From: Planctomycetota bacterium
Lineage (GTDB): Bacteria > Planctomycetota > J058 > JAJDCP01
Assembly (NCBI GenBank): GCA_029260765.1
Contig: JAJDCP010000159.1
Coordinates: 1 to 64,000, forward strand
Direction of reading: 5' to 3'
DNA: 64,000 bases
Position 1 is the stretch's first letter. Every line of letters begins with the position of its first letter. The notes under the pieces were generated by a model, which had not been told where the DNA came from, ran no database searches, and saw only the letters and a list, made by a program, of their open reading frames with translations. The position numbers were made by a program, and so were the translations under genes. Of the stretch, positions 17,563-25,607 are shown piece by piece.

Positions 17563-18189
17563 ATGAAAGCGAGTCTGACCCTGTTGGCCGTTCTTTTCTG
17601 CAGCCTGCCACTGTTTGCGCAGGAAGCGGTAGAGGGCCAACCCGACCCCGCCGAAGAGCTCAAGAAGATCCACGAGCTGATGCGGCAAGCCGAAGATATG
17701 CTGATCAACGGGCTGGAAGGCGACGAGCTCGTCCAGACCCAGAAAGAGATCATCGACGGCCTCTCTCACCAGACACAGACCATCGACAACCTCGATGCAC
17801 TGATCAAGCAGCTCGAAGAGCAGGCAAGCAGTAGCTCGAGCTCGAGCAGCTCAAGCCAGAGTCAAGACTCGAGCAGCGGCCAGAGCGAAGGCCAGCAGCA
17901 GTCGGAGCAAGAGCGCCAGAACGAGCAGCCCCAGAGCGGCTCGCAGCAAGATCCGCAGCAGATGCAAGAACAGAACGAACAGCAAGCTGCTGAACGCGAG
18001 CAACGCCGCCTCGAAGCCCTGCGCCGCGAAGAGATGCTGCGCCAGGAGCGCGAGCAGGCTGAGCTGGGGGCGCGCTGGGGCGTGCTGCCGATGAAACTGA
18101 AAGAGGCCATTCTCAACGAGAAGTGGGAAGAGTGGCCCGTCGAGTACCAGCAGCAGATCCGCGAGTTCCTCGACCGCATCAACCAATAA
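17563..18189 (+). CDS. Small secreted protein, intact paralogue
   Basis: This 208-residue protein has a signal peptide (cleavage near residue 20) and a helical N-domain (AEELKKIHELMRQAEDMLING). A Ser-rich linker (about 87-105, ten or more serines) and a Gln/Glu coiled stretch follow. The C-terminal module, GARWGVLPMKLKEAIL then EEWPVEYQQQIREFLD, recalls the WG-LP tails seen in proteins of other MoxR/vWA clusters (recall only). GGAGGG precedes the ATG. A TACAAT -10-like box lies about 30 nt upstream, so it may have its own promoter after the terminator. It is a tandem duplicate of 16721-17359. Function unknown; probably periplasmic. Confidence 0.8.
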   Translation: MKASLTLLAVLFCSLPLFAQEAVEGQPDPAEELKKIHELMRQAEDMLINGLEGDELVQTQKEIIDGLSHQTQTIDNLDALIKQLEEQASSSSSSSSSSQSQDSSSGQSEGQQQSEQERQNEQPQSGSQQDPQQMQEQNEQQAAEREQRRLEALRREEMLRQEREQAELGARWGVLPMKLKEAILNEKWEEWPVEYQQQIREFLDRINQ

Positions 18190-18220
18190 CACGCCGATAG
18201 AAAACAAGAGACCTGTGTCC

Positions 18221-18248
18221 GAGACGCGGTAGGCTGCTACCGCGTCTC
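18221..18248 (+). terminator. Terminator-like hairpin
   Basis: GAGACGCGGTAG and CTACCGCGTCTC form a perfect 12-bp stem with a 4-nt loop, between the small secreted protein and greA. No U-tract follows, so the termination strength is uncertain. Confidence 0.6.
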
Positions 18249-18290
18249 GCATTGCATGCGGATGGGGATCCGCCCTAGGAAGGACTAGTC

Positions 18291-18758
18291 ATGGCCACGA
18301 TACTCTCCGAGCAGGAATTCGAGAAGCTGAAGAATAAGCTCGAGCACATGATCGACGTCGAGATGCCCAATCTCGAGCGCCAACTCGCCTCCGCCCGAGA
18401 ACGCGGAGACCTGAGCGAGAATGCCGAGTACGACGCGGCCCGCCAGGCGATCTGGATGCACGAAGGCCGCATCAAAGAGCTCCGAGGCCAGCTGGCGACG
18501 GCCCAGGTGATCGACACCTCGAAGATCGACACCTCCAAGGCCCTGCTCGGAGCGAACGTGGTCGCCCTCGACCTCGATGAGGGCTTTGAGGAGAACTACA
18601 TCCTGGTGGGCCACCGCGACGAGAGCTCGCATGACGACGCGGTCTCGATCAACAGCCCCGTCGGACAGGCGTTGCTCGGCTGCAAGATCGACGACGTCGT
18701 CGAAGTGCAGATCCCGCGCGGTCTCCTGCGCCTGCAGGTTCAAAGCATCAGCTACTGA
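18291..18758 (+). CDS. greA: Transcription elongation factor GreA
   Basis: At 155 residues it matches normal GreA length. The N-terminal coiled coil holds the tip motif RGDLSENAEYDAAR, whose acidic residues let GreA stimulate RNA polymerase to cleave backtracked transcripts. The C-terminal FKBP-like domain has ESSHDDAVSINSPVGQALLG, matching the usual SPLG-type motif. AAGGA precedes the ATG. It sits between the end of the MoxR cluster and a tRNA gene and is likely transcribed on its own. Confidence 0.95.
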   Translation: MATILSEQEFEKLKNKLEHMIDVEMPNLERQLASARERGDLSENAEYDAARQAIWMHEGRIKELRGQLATAQVIDTSKIDTSKALLGANVVALDLDEGFEENYILVGHRDESSHDDAVSINSPVGQALLGCKIDDVVEVQIPRGLLRLQVQSISY

Positions 18759-18818
18759 GCCTCCCGAACAACAAGGCTATGACTGCCGCGCACGGGGCCA
18801 CCCATGCGGGGTTTGCGC

Positions 18819-18846
18819 TTGCATTGCGCGCGGGCGGATCTACAAT
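18819..18846 (+). promoter_or_regulatory. Candidate promoter for tRNA-Arg
   Basis: TTGCAT (18819-18824) and TACAAT (18841-18846) are spaced 16 bp apart, with the -10 box ending 14 bp before the mature tRNA 5' end. Confidence 0.5.
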
Positions 18847-18860
18847 GCCGGGCGGTATGC

Positions 18861-18934
18861 GCGCCCGTAGCTCAGTCGGATAGAGCGATAGTTTCCTAAA
18901 CTATAGGTCACAGGTTCGTGCCCTGTCGGGCGTA
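18861..18934 (+). tRNA. tRNA-Arg (anticodon CCU)
   Basis: It folds as a cloverleaf. The acceptor is GCGCCCG with CGGGCGT (terminal G-U), the D stem GCTC/GAGC, the anticodon stem ATAGT/ACTAT with loop TTCCTAA (anticodon CCT at 18895-18897), and the T stem ACAGG/CCTGT. The discriminator is A and CCA is not encoded. The T loop is TTCGTGC, so position 58, nearly always A, is T here. The 213 bp after it hold no gene; a small frame ending RARTCDL on the other strand is only tRNA antisense. Confidence 0.9.
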
Positions 18935-19147
18935 TCGGGAGGAGGCGGGGTCTCGGGCTCCGCCTCTCGCGATGGCACCAGTAATGGCACCCAATTCGGT
19001 TCCTTCTTGGCCCAAATGCAGAATAGGGCAGTGGTCGGCCTGTTTCGACAGCCCAGCGGAATCGGAGAGCCGGGGCCTGTGCGACAGAGAATTCCAATAG
19101 TTGCTATGATAACTTGCGGTTCCTTCCGCCCAAGATCTTGAGATGCA

Positions 19148-19897
19148 ATGACAAGACTTCTCGAAGAGCATGAGAATTTCGGCGACAAGGCCCCCATCAC
19201 AGAAGCCTTGATTGACCTACGCTGCGAACTTGGACCTGGAGTCAAGGTGGCGGACCTCATCAGCCTGCGCGAGGCGATTGCGTCCACGTTTCCAAAGGTA
19301 GAGATGCAGAATGAGTGGGCGCACCATGTACGCATATCGGAAGGCGGTGAGTCATCGGTCACGCAGCGGGGGATTCGCGGTTTCAAATTTACCGACGCTT
19401 CGGGCGATCTGGTCCTCCAGGCAAGACGCGATGGATTCACCCTGAGCAGGCTTCGGCAGTATGTCTCCTGGGACGACCTGAAGAGCCGAGCAAAAGGACT
19501 TTGGCCTTTGTTTGCAGAGAGGGCCAAGCCTCGAAGTGTCACTCGATGTGCGGTGCGCTACATCAATCGACTGGCCCTCCCCCCCGACTTCGGCAAGATC
19601 AGCGATTGGCTTGAATCCTACCCGGCAGTCTCCAGCCGCTTGGGATTGACTCCCTCGGAGTTTCTTGTCCGCTTTGTCTTACCACACCCGAGCGAAAACT
19701 GTTCCGCGATCGTAACTCAGGGGACTGACGTAAAGCAGGGAGGATTCGTCGTGGTGCTGGACATTGACGTGTTCGCCGCCTGCTCATTGATGCCGGACAC
19801 CGAGGACGTCTGGAAGAAACTGGACTCTCTTCGGGACTACAAGAACGACATCTTCTTCGGGACACTGACAGAAAGAGCAAAGGAGCTGCTGAGATGA
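19148..19897 (+). CDS. TIGR04255 family protein
   Basis: This 249-residue protein matches the TIGR04255 pattern: APITEALIDLRC near the start, a middle segment with VSWDDLKSRAKGLWPLFAE, then RCAVRYINRL, then a beta-rich end with VVLDIDVF. These proteins are widespread, often on accessory islands, and their function is unknown. No signal peptide or membrane helix is present. Its stop overlaps the next start (ATGA), so the two genes are coupled. Codon use is less GC-biased than in neighbouring genes and it follows a tRNA, so acquisition by transfer is plausible. The ATG at 19148 lacks a strong Shine-Dalgarno site. Confidence 0.75.
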   Translation: MTRLLEEHENFGDKAPITEALIDLRCELGPGVKVADLISLREAIASTFPKVEMQNEWAHHVRISEGGESSVTQRGIRGFKFTDASGDLVLQARRDGFTLSRLRQYVSWDDLKSRAKGLWPLFAERAKPRSVTRCAVRYINRLALPPDFGKISDWLESYPAVSSRLGLTPSEFLVRFVLPHPSENCSAIVTQGTDVKQGGFVVVLDIDVFAACSLMPDTEDVWKKLDSLRDYKNDIFFGTLTERAKELLR

Positions 19898-20484
19898 GCC
19901 CTACCGGAGTAGCCGGGCCGGAGACGGTTTCGCATGTGCAGATAACTGCTTGCCTCGACCAGGTTCGCGAGATTCTACAGGAACATGGCGAGACGGCTTC
20001 GGGTCCAATGCCCCTCAACCTCATCTCGCCTCCAGCCAGACCCTCAAAGTGGCTGCTTGAGCTGTGGCGGCATGCCGAGAGAGAGGAGCGAGAGGCTGCC
20101 TGGAATCGTCTTCCTGAAGACTTTGCAGACAGACTTGACGACGATTGGGAGGTGTGCAAAGCCGACGTTGAGTTCCTGGTGGAAAAGATTGGAACAAGAA
20201 AATCCGCTCCACTTGTGCGAGCGGCGATTCGTTCCCTCGCGGTCCTGGGTGAAGAGATCGAAGAATCGAGAACGGTCGTCCTTCCCCTGCTCACCGAGCA
20301 TCTCTCAGCCCCATTCGCATATATCCGAGCCAGCGTAGTTGAGGCGATATGGCAGGTTGGAGATCCTGCATGCCTCGAAGAACTTCAAATCGCACTGGAA
20401 TTGGAGAGCGATCCAGGTGTTCGGGAGATTATTCAGCACACTGTGTCGATTCTGGAACAGGCACATACGCGGAAAGAGGCGTAG
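19894..20484 (+). CDS. HEAT-like repeat protein coupled to TIGR04255 gene
   Basis: This 196-residue soluble protein has a C-terminal half of alpha/alpha hairpins (LVRAAIRSLAVLGEEIEES, IRASVVEAIWQVGDPACL) typical of HEAT or armadillo repeats. The N-terminal half is charged and unrecognised. AAAGGAG lies ahead of the ATG, which overlaps the previous stop. A binding partner for the TIGR04255 product is the simplest reading. The two may form a small toxin-antitoxin-like or defence-linked pair, but nothing in the sequence proves this. Confidence 0.65.
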   Translation: MSPTGVAGPETVSHVQITACLDQVREILQEHGETASGPMPLNLISPPARPSKWLLELWRHAEREEREAAWNRLPEDFADRLDDDWEVCKADVEFLVEKIGTRKSAPLVRAAIRSLAVLGEEIEESRTVVLPLLTEHLSAPFAYIRASVVEAIWQVGDPACLEELQIALELESDPGVREIIQHTVSILEQAHTRKEA

Positions 20485-20494
20485 GTTTGTTCGC

Positions 20495-21142
20495 GTGCTT
20501 GAACCAGCAGATCCGTGGCTGGACCCCAGAAGCCTGGACGGCAAGATCGAGAATTTTCGCGGCAATACTGACTACGACATTTCTGTGAACCATGTCCAAG
20601 ACAGGGACTCTTCAGCCACGACCGACTCCGGCACGTGCGATCCAGTAACTGTCATGGCGTCATTCTATGGATGGCGAACAGGGGTTGGTCCACTCAGCCC
20701 GATGTACATCGGATTCTCGGAGGACGAAGCTCTTTGCGCAGGTGGAATCCTAACCCAGACGGACACAAAGCCGCCCTGGCCTCTTGAGTACAGCAAATCG
20801 CATCATGACATCTCGGGGGATCGAGATTCTGTCGCAAGGTACATTGCCTCAAGACACCAAGAAAAAGGCCGGGTTGTTGAGGTTGGCAGGAGCGAGTTGC
20901 TTCTCGGCATTGCAATGCTTGCCGAGAGGCCCGATGTGGAACAAGGTTTCATAGAGCGCAGCAAAAAGCGCTTTCGGCGACTCTTCAAGAACGAGAGACA
21001 GCTTTGGGAGAGAATCGCGGAACGTCACTCCATACTCAGGAACTTCTCTGCGGTGGAGTTACGGAAAGAAGCTGCCAGAGATCAAAGCTCAGGCAAGAAG
21101 GGAAAGCGGGGGAAGGGGCGGCGCAAGAACCAAGACCGGTAA
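20495..21142 (+). CDS. Unrecognised protein with basic tail
   Basis: The frame is open from 20339, but the part before 20495 overlaps the HEAT-like gene. A GTG at 20495 (GTAGG about 9 nt upstream) gives a 215-residue product. The centre has VTVMASFYGWRTGVGPLSPMYIGF and repeated acidic patches; the last 25 residues are strongly basic (GKKGKRGKGRRKN), as in nucleic-acid-binding tails. No family was recognised. It is the third gene of the accessory trio after the tRNA. The start is uncertain and an alternative frameshifted origin is possible. Confidence 0.5.
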   Translation: MLEPADPWLDPRSLDGKIENFRGNTDYDISVNHVQDRDSSATTDSGTCDPVTVMASFYGWRTGVGPLSPMYIGFSEDEALCAGGILTQTDTKPPWPLEYSKSHHDISGDRDSVARYIASRHQEKGRVVEVGRSELLLGIAMLAERPDVEQGFIERSKKRFRRLFKNERQLWERIAERHSILRNFSAVELRKEAARDQSSGKKGKRGKGRRKNQDR

Positions 21143-21523
21143 TCAGTCTACACCTCTTCCGAGACCTCCCATAGCCGTTGTGGAATCGCCTCAGCATGGA
21201 CCTGCCCGTCCACACCTCAACAGACGGATGCGGTCCAGGCGGCACGCTACCGGCTCTCAACCCAGTTTGCAGATCGACCTCCACACCCTTTGCCCAAGGG
21301 TCTCTTGTCCAGGTTCGATGCGCAGTCCGGAATCCATCGGCGTCCACGGCCTCATTCTCGATTGCCGCCGACTTAAACCTTGACGCGGAGCCCCTGAGAG
21401 TGTTTATGCAACCTAGCGTAACGCAAAAAGTCGCGTTTATGCATTTTCCAGGCCTCTTGAGTGATCAGGGGTCAAGTTTATCGAGGTTGGCTGAGATTGC
21501 AGCCGCCTGTACAAGAGAGATAC
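21143..21523. other. Non-coding stretch before the RRM gene
   Basis: No convincing gene is present on either strand. Near its end, GTTTATGCA occurs twice (21402-21410 and 21435-21443), 33 bp apart, around an AT-richer segment. These could be binding sites for a regulator of the RNA-binding protein gene that follows, but no firm promoter was identified. Confidence 0.4.
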
Positions 21524-21829
21524 ATGTCTAATAAGCTTTTTGTCGGTGGTTTGAGCTGGGATACCAATGATACCGGTCTCCGCACCGCCTTTGGTCAGTT
21601 CGGTGAAGTGACGGATGCCAAGGTCATTACGGACCGCGACACCGGTCGCAGCCGTGGGTTCGGTTTTGTCACCTTTAGTGACGCGTCCGAGGCCGAGACT
21701 GCCATTGAAAAAATGAACGGTACCGAACTCGACGGTCGTACCCTGAACGTCAACGTCGCCCAGGAGCGCCGTGGTGGCGGTGGCGGTGGCGGTGGCGGTG
21801 GCGGTGGTCGCCGCAACGAACGCTGGTAG
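21524..21829 (+). CDS. RRM RNA-binding protein with glycine-rich tail
   Basis: This 101-residue protein is a single RRM: RNP2 is KLFVGGL (residues 4-10) and RNP1 is RGFGFVTF (44-51). It is followed by a tail of about twelve glycines and RRNERW. It is the bacterial glycine-rich RRM type known from cyanobacteria and many other phyla, where such proteins are often cold-responsive RNA chaperones. The ATG at 21524 fits the family start (MSNKLFVGG), with AAGAGAG upstream; the longer frame from 21461 is not supported. The 260 bp after it hold no gene that I can support. Confidence 0.9.
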   Translation: MSNKLFVGGLSWDTNDTGLRTAFGQFGEVTDAKVITDRDTGRSRGFGFVTFSDASEAETAIEKMNGTELDGRTLNVNVAQERRGGGGGGGGGGGGRRNERW

Positions 21830-22089
21830 AAACCTTCGCCACCCGTTGATCAAGAAACTCGATCCGGGATTTTCCGCGTAGCTGCCAAGCTTGGCCGCCG
21901 ATCCGCGCCGAAATCCCACCCACCCGGACCACACCGTCCTCCGACGGTAGAACTCCGGGAATCCCCCAGGACGCCGCTCACACTCGACAAATTCTGCCGA
22001 CGATGTTGACGCCTCCGACTACGACGGGGCCAGAAGAGCGTTGCCCTTGGTGGTTGCGCTCTTCTTGATGGTGAGCCACAAACTCCCTG

Positions 22090-22320
22090 AAGGCACAGTA
22101 CATGCCTGACTGGAGCCAGCTGGAGCACAGCCTGCGCACAGGCGAGACAGCCTTCGAGCGGGTGGGATGCCTGTCTGGGAACACCGCGAACAAAATCCAC
22201 AGCTCAACGAGGCGCTGAACCGGACGATGCTGGCCTACCAGCAGGACCGGACCGGCCCCATTCTGGCCGATTGTGACCTCTCGGATCTCGGTCTGTTCGT
22301 CGATGTGGGTGGAAGCTATG
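22090..22320 (+). pseudogene. O-methyltransferase fragment, frameshifted
   Basis: One frame reads WSQLEHSLRTGETAFERV; after a one-base shift at about 22163 the next reads GMPVWEHREQNPQLNEALN, ending at LFVDVGGSYG. This order (TGE-AF, then G-PV-E, then the SAM motif DVGG) is that of plant/actinobacterial-type O-methyltransferases (Methyltransf_2). Both the N-terminal dimerisation part and everything after motif I are missing. The fragment abuts a truncated glycosyltransferase on the opposite strand. Confidence 0.55.
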
Positions 22321-22700
22321 GAAACGACGTCATCGCTGTGCTCAGCCACTCCGACAAGGCGGCCGACCACGGCGAAGGTCTCGTAGATGATCAGGTCCGG
22401 CGGCGCGCTCTCGAACCGGCTGATCAAGGGCCATGCATAGTGCCCCGCGTGGCTGACAGAGCGGCAAGGAAAGGGGATCGAGCCGTTGTCCACAGACGCG
22501 ATCGGGAAGTCGCGGTACAGATCGACGAACTGCCCTCCGAGTTGGCCCACCACCGGGCCGAGAGCGGCGGGAGCGTAGACCGTGACTCTTTGGCCGAGGG
22601 ACATCAGGCCACGCACGATCGGCGCCAGTGATCCAAAGTGGCCCAGCTGCGGTCCACAGAAAACGGCTACCTCGAAGGATTCCCGGTCGCTGCCCCCCAT
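22317..22700 (-). pseudogene. Glycosyltransferase (GT1/MGT-type) N-terminal fragment
   Basis: From the ATG at 22700 the product reads FEVAVFCGPQLGHFGSLAPIV, then GQRVTVYAPAAL, then PPDLIIYETFAVVGRLV, the acceptor-binding N-terminal half of macrolide/UDP-type glycosyltransferases. The frame stays open to 21978, but beyond about 22320 it is antisense of the methyltransferase remnant. The whole nucleotide-sugar-binding half is absent. It is therefore a decayed gene, probably left from a specialised-metabolite cluster. Confidence 0.6.
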
Positions 22701-22854
22701 CCGGCTAGCCCTCTGGCCGATGCACGGGCGCATTTGAAATCGATTGCGGCGGATGGCCGCCCGGGGTATGGTCTGTCTCCGCGGGGGGCGTGGAGCTCTC
22801 GACGGTCCGCCCCCTGCCCTGCGAGCCCGCGCTTGCCCAGGCACTGAGAAGAGT

Positions 22855-23865
22855 ATGAACGAACGCCACTTCTCCTTCCATGGCGTCCATGCAGTCGTGC
22901 GCTGCGCTGACGAGGAAATCCTCGAGGCAGTCCGCCACGACTTCTCGTACTTCCTGGTCCCGCCCGCCAGCCCCGAGTTGTGCATAGTCGTGTCCAGAGA
23001 GGACCCCGACTACGCCGCGCTTCCCCCCATGCGGGCGCAGATCGCGACTCCCCGCAATATCAGCTTTCGAAGTGGAGACACCCTCTACATCGACTACTTC
23101 GGCCGCGCCCTGAACGTCTGCAACACGCGCACAGGCCAGTTCCAGGTGACCGCTCGCGACCTCCATCTCGCCCGTGAAATCGTCTTCCTGACAATTCTCT
23201 CCCAGGTCTGTGCACGACTCGAATCGAAGGGCATCCACCGCATTCACGGGCTGGGCCTGGAAAAGGACGGGCGGGGCTGTCTGGTGCTGCTGCCCTCCGG
23301 CGGCGGGAAATCGACGCTGGCGCTCTCGATCCTGACAGCCCAGAACAACGGTGTCCGCTTGATCGCCGAGGATTCGCCCTTGATCCGGCGTGACGGCTGG
23401 TTGCTCCCCTTCCCGCTAAGCCTGGGAGTCCATCCCGGTCGGCTGCCGGACGGCGTCGATCCCCGCTACACCCGGCTCGAGAAACGCATGGAGTTCAAAG
23501 CGAAGATCAGCATCGACGTCGGCTGTTTCGCCGACCGGCTCGTCCACGAACCGGTGCGTCCGACGGCCATCCTGCTGGGACACCGAACCACCGGCCTCGA
23601 TTCGCGCATCACCGAAGCAGCACGCCGCGACGTTGTGCGCCATGCGCTGATGAACAGCGTGGTGGGCGTGGGCCTGTACCAGGGCATGGAGTTCATCTTC
23701 CAACAAGGCCTGGGCGATGTTGTCTCCCACGCAGCGCGCGGTTTCTCGCGGATCTGGAACAACCTGCGGCTCATCGGCCACGCGAAGATCTACGACTTCT
23801 TCATCGGCCGCGACACCGCCAAGAATCAGCGCACGCTGCTCGAATTCCTCGCGCAGCGGCTGTAG
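22855..23865 (+). CDS. HPr kinase-like (HprK-related) protein
   Basis: This 336-residue protein has a P-loop PSGGGKST at about 147-154, preceded by LESKGIHRIHGLGLEKDGRG and followed by LIAEDSPLIRRDG, the layout of the HprK/PckA kinase core. The N-terminal 130 residues differ from true HPr kinases. HprK-related kinases of this type occur in exopolysaccharide or PqqD-associated loci, often with a nucleotidyltransferase like the neighbour here (family recall). No HPr protein was seen in the window. The ATG at 22855 is used; the frame opens earlier at 22744 over unlikely sequence. Confidence 0.75.
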   Translation: MNERHFSFHGVHAVVRCADEEILEAVRHDFSYFLVPPASPELCIVVSREDPDYAALPPMRAQIATPRNISFRSGDTLYIDYFGRALNVCNTRTGQFQVTARDLHLAREIVFLTILSQVCARLESKGIHRIHGLGLEKDGRGCLVLLPSGGGKSTLALSILTAQNNGVRLIAEDSPLIRRDGWLLPFPLSLGVHPGRLPDGVDPRYTRLEKRMEFKAKISIDVGCFADRLVHEPVRPTAILLGHRTTGLDSRITEAARRDVVRHALMNSVVGVGLYQGMEFIFQQGLGDVVSHAARGFSRIWNNLRLIGHAKIYDFFIGRDTAKNQRTLLEFLAQRL

Positions 23866-23881
23866 AGCCTTGGCTGTCAGC

Positions 23882-25417
23882 TCAGGGACGCTCGCTCCGT
23901 GCTGCCCAGGCACGCTCCAGTGCGGGCCCGGTCAGGGGATAGAGCACGCTCCCTTCGGCAGCCGAGAGCCGGATGGCTTCGAGCTGCCGGCGCTGGCTGC
24001 CCGAGGCCTGGAGCCACTGCTCGTTGCTGCGCCAGCCACACAGATACCATGCGCAGAAATCCGTCCAGGAGACATCTTCCTCCCCAAGCTGCAGGAAGAT
24101 GTCGGGCATGGTGGCGGGCGTGGGTAGACCGCGATGCAGGTCGGCCGGCAACGTCGGTGTCAGGGGAAACAGCACCCGGCCCAGCTTCATGAACAGGTGC
24201 ACAGCCGGCGACCCCGCTACCTGCAGGCTCCGATGCAGCTGGACAAGCTCGGCGCACGCGGCGACAGACGGAAGCCGGGCGGGCTCGAGCGCTACGATCA
24301 GGAGCCACTCGTCCCGGGGCCAGAAGGCGCTGGGGACCATGCGTGCAGTCGGAGCTCCCCAACGCCGCTTCGCAAAGCGGGCGACGCCGCGAAGTTGTGC
24401 ACGTGCCGGAAGGCTGAGACAGAGCTCGTGTTGCGGGGCGTCCAAGCGCTGCACGATGGCCGTGTCTGCGGGCAGGAGCGGAGGATCGCCGGCCCAGACT
24501 TCAACGAAGAAAGACACCAGGAAGCTGAGGCACGCATCGGCAATTCCCGGGTCTTCGCTCAGGAAACGCGCAGCGGCAAGCGCGCGGAGCCTCTGGCCAA
24601 GCGGAGTGTGCAGGCGCTCCAGCACCGCCTCCCGGCTGCTGCGTAGGGCTCCGGTCGCGAGCGCTTCGCGGACGCGCAGGCACTCGCTGACAGCCTTGTA
24701 GCAGGTGGCGTTCCACAGCACCCGATCCGTCCGGTGCCGCGAAGTGGCCAGCACGATGTCCGCAAACAGCAGCCACCAACGAGCCATCTCGAGCACACAT
24801 GCCGTCCGCCATGCACGCGCAGGCAGCGCTGGCAAACCTGCCAGCACGTCCGTCCCGAACAAGAGCCGCCAACCTGTGCGCCCCTCCTGGTAGCGGAACT
24901 GCCATGCTGGAGCGGAGCGCCAACGCCGTTCGAGAGTCTCGCGCGTCAGCACCAGGTTGGGGTAGGAGTCGACCAGACGCTGGGTCACGCTGCCGAGCCT
25001 TTGGAAGGTCTGGCGCACTGCAGCGAGCTCGTGCGCAGAACCCGCACGGGTCACGACCACGAGGTCGATGTCGCTGATGCCCGGCGTGATCTTGTCGGCA
25101 GCGCAACCACGGCAGACGTAGATCGCCAGCACGCAATCGTGGCGGCGCAGGCGACGCACCGCGATCGCGAGGACCCCTTGGTAGGCCGCACGGAACAACC
25201 GGGCGAGAGGCGGGCGGGCACTCCAGACGACGAGGCGGCGCAGGAGTTGTTTCGCCCGCACTGCAGCGCTGGCGGCCTCGGCATCGACGTGCGCCCCGAA
25301 GAACTCGTGCACAGACCCTCCAGACTGTCTCAGCGTCTGATCGCGCCGAAGAGCGCCCCCCGCGTGAGTTAGACAGAAGTGCTCGAGAGTCGGCAAAAAC
25401 GGCGGGTCCAGCGACAT
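23882..25417 (-). CDS. Nucleotidyltransferase-fold protein
   Basis: This 511-residue protein shows a pol-beta-type nucleotidyltransferase core: RGCAADK (usually GS, here GC at 104-105), then SDIDLVVV with the two metal-binding acids D116 and D118. A helical C-terminal region of about 300 residues rich in Trp, Leu and Arg follows. It is convergent with the HprK-like gene, with 16 nt between stops, and the pair probably acts together. The frame extends upstream through the mobile repeat at 25445-25525, so the ATG at 25417 is the likely true start. The target is unknown. Confidence 0.65.
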   Translation of the reverse strand: MSLDPPFLPTLEHFCLTHAGGALRRDQTLRQSGGSVHEFFGAHVDAEAASAAVRAKQLLRRLVVWSARPPLARLFRAAYQGVLAIAVRRLRRHDCVLAIYVCRGCAADKITPGISDIDLVVVTRAGSAHELAAVRQTFQRLGSVTQRLVDSYPNLVLTRETLERRWRSAPAWQFRYQEGRTGWRLLFGTDVLAGLPALPARAWRTACVLEMARWWLLFADIVLATSRHRTDRVLWNATCYKAVSECLRVREALATGALRSSREAVLERLHTPLGQRLRALAAARFLSEDPGIADACLSFLVSFFVEVWAGDPPLLPADTAIVQRLDAPQHELCLSLPARAQLRGVARFAKRRWGAPTARMVPSAFWPRDEWLLIVALEPARLPSVAACAELVQLHRSLQVAGSPAVHLFMKLGRVLFPLTPTLPADLHRGLPTPATMPDIFLQLGEEDVSWTDFCAWYLCGWRSNEQWLQASGSQRRQLEAIRLSAAEGSVLYPLTGPALERAWAARSERP

Positions 25418-25444
25418 CAAGTGTCGGCTCGTTGGTGCGGAAAA

Positions 25445-25525
25445 GTAGGGGCGGGGTCTATACCTCGAAGACTCGGACGCTTCGCTCCGCCCGAGCGAGC
25501 GGGAGGGGATAAACCCCTCCCCTAC
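25445..25525. repeat. Intergenic mobile-type repeat, copy 2 (inverted)
   Basis: It begins GTAGGGGCGGGGTCTA and ends AAACCCCTCCCCTAC, with GACTCGGACGCTTCGC inside. This is the reverse orientation of the repeat at 15-89. It sits just upstream of the nucleotidyltransferase start and within its longer, unlikely open frame. Confidence 0.75.
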
Positions 25526-25607
25526 AAGAATTAGCACCTGCACTTTGGATACGCGGGCACGATCACATGTGATTTCTGAAACCATGTACCGTCAAACTCG
25601 CGCCCCG

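Noticed and set aside
18908..19171. Integrase remnant on the minus strand after the tRNA
   Set aside because: The product has no integrase catalytic residues, and no second copy of the tRNA 3' end was found to mark an attachment site. Island status is left open.
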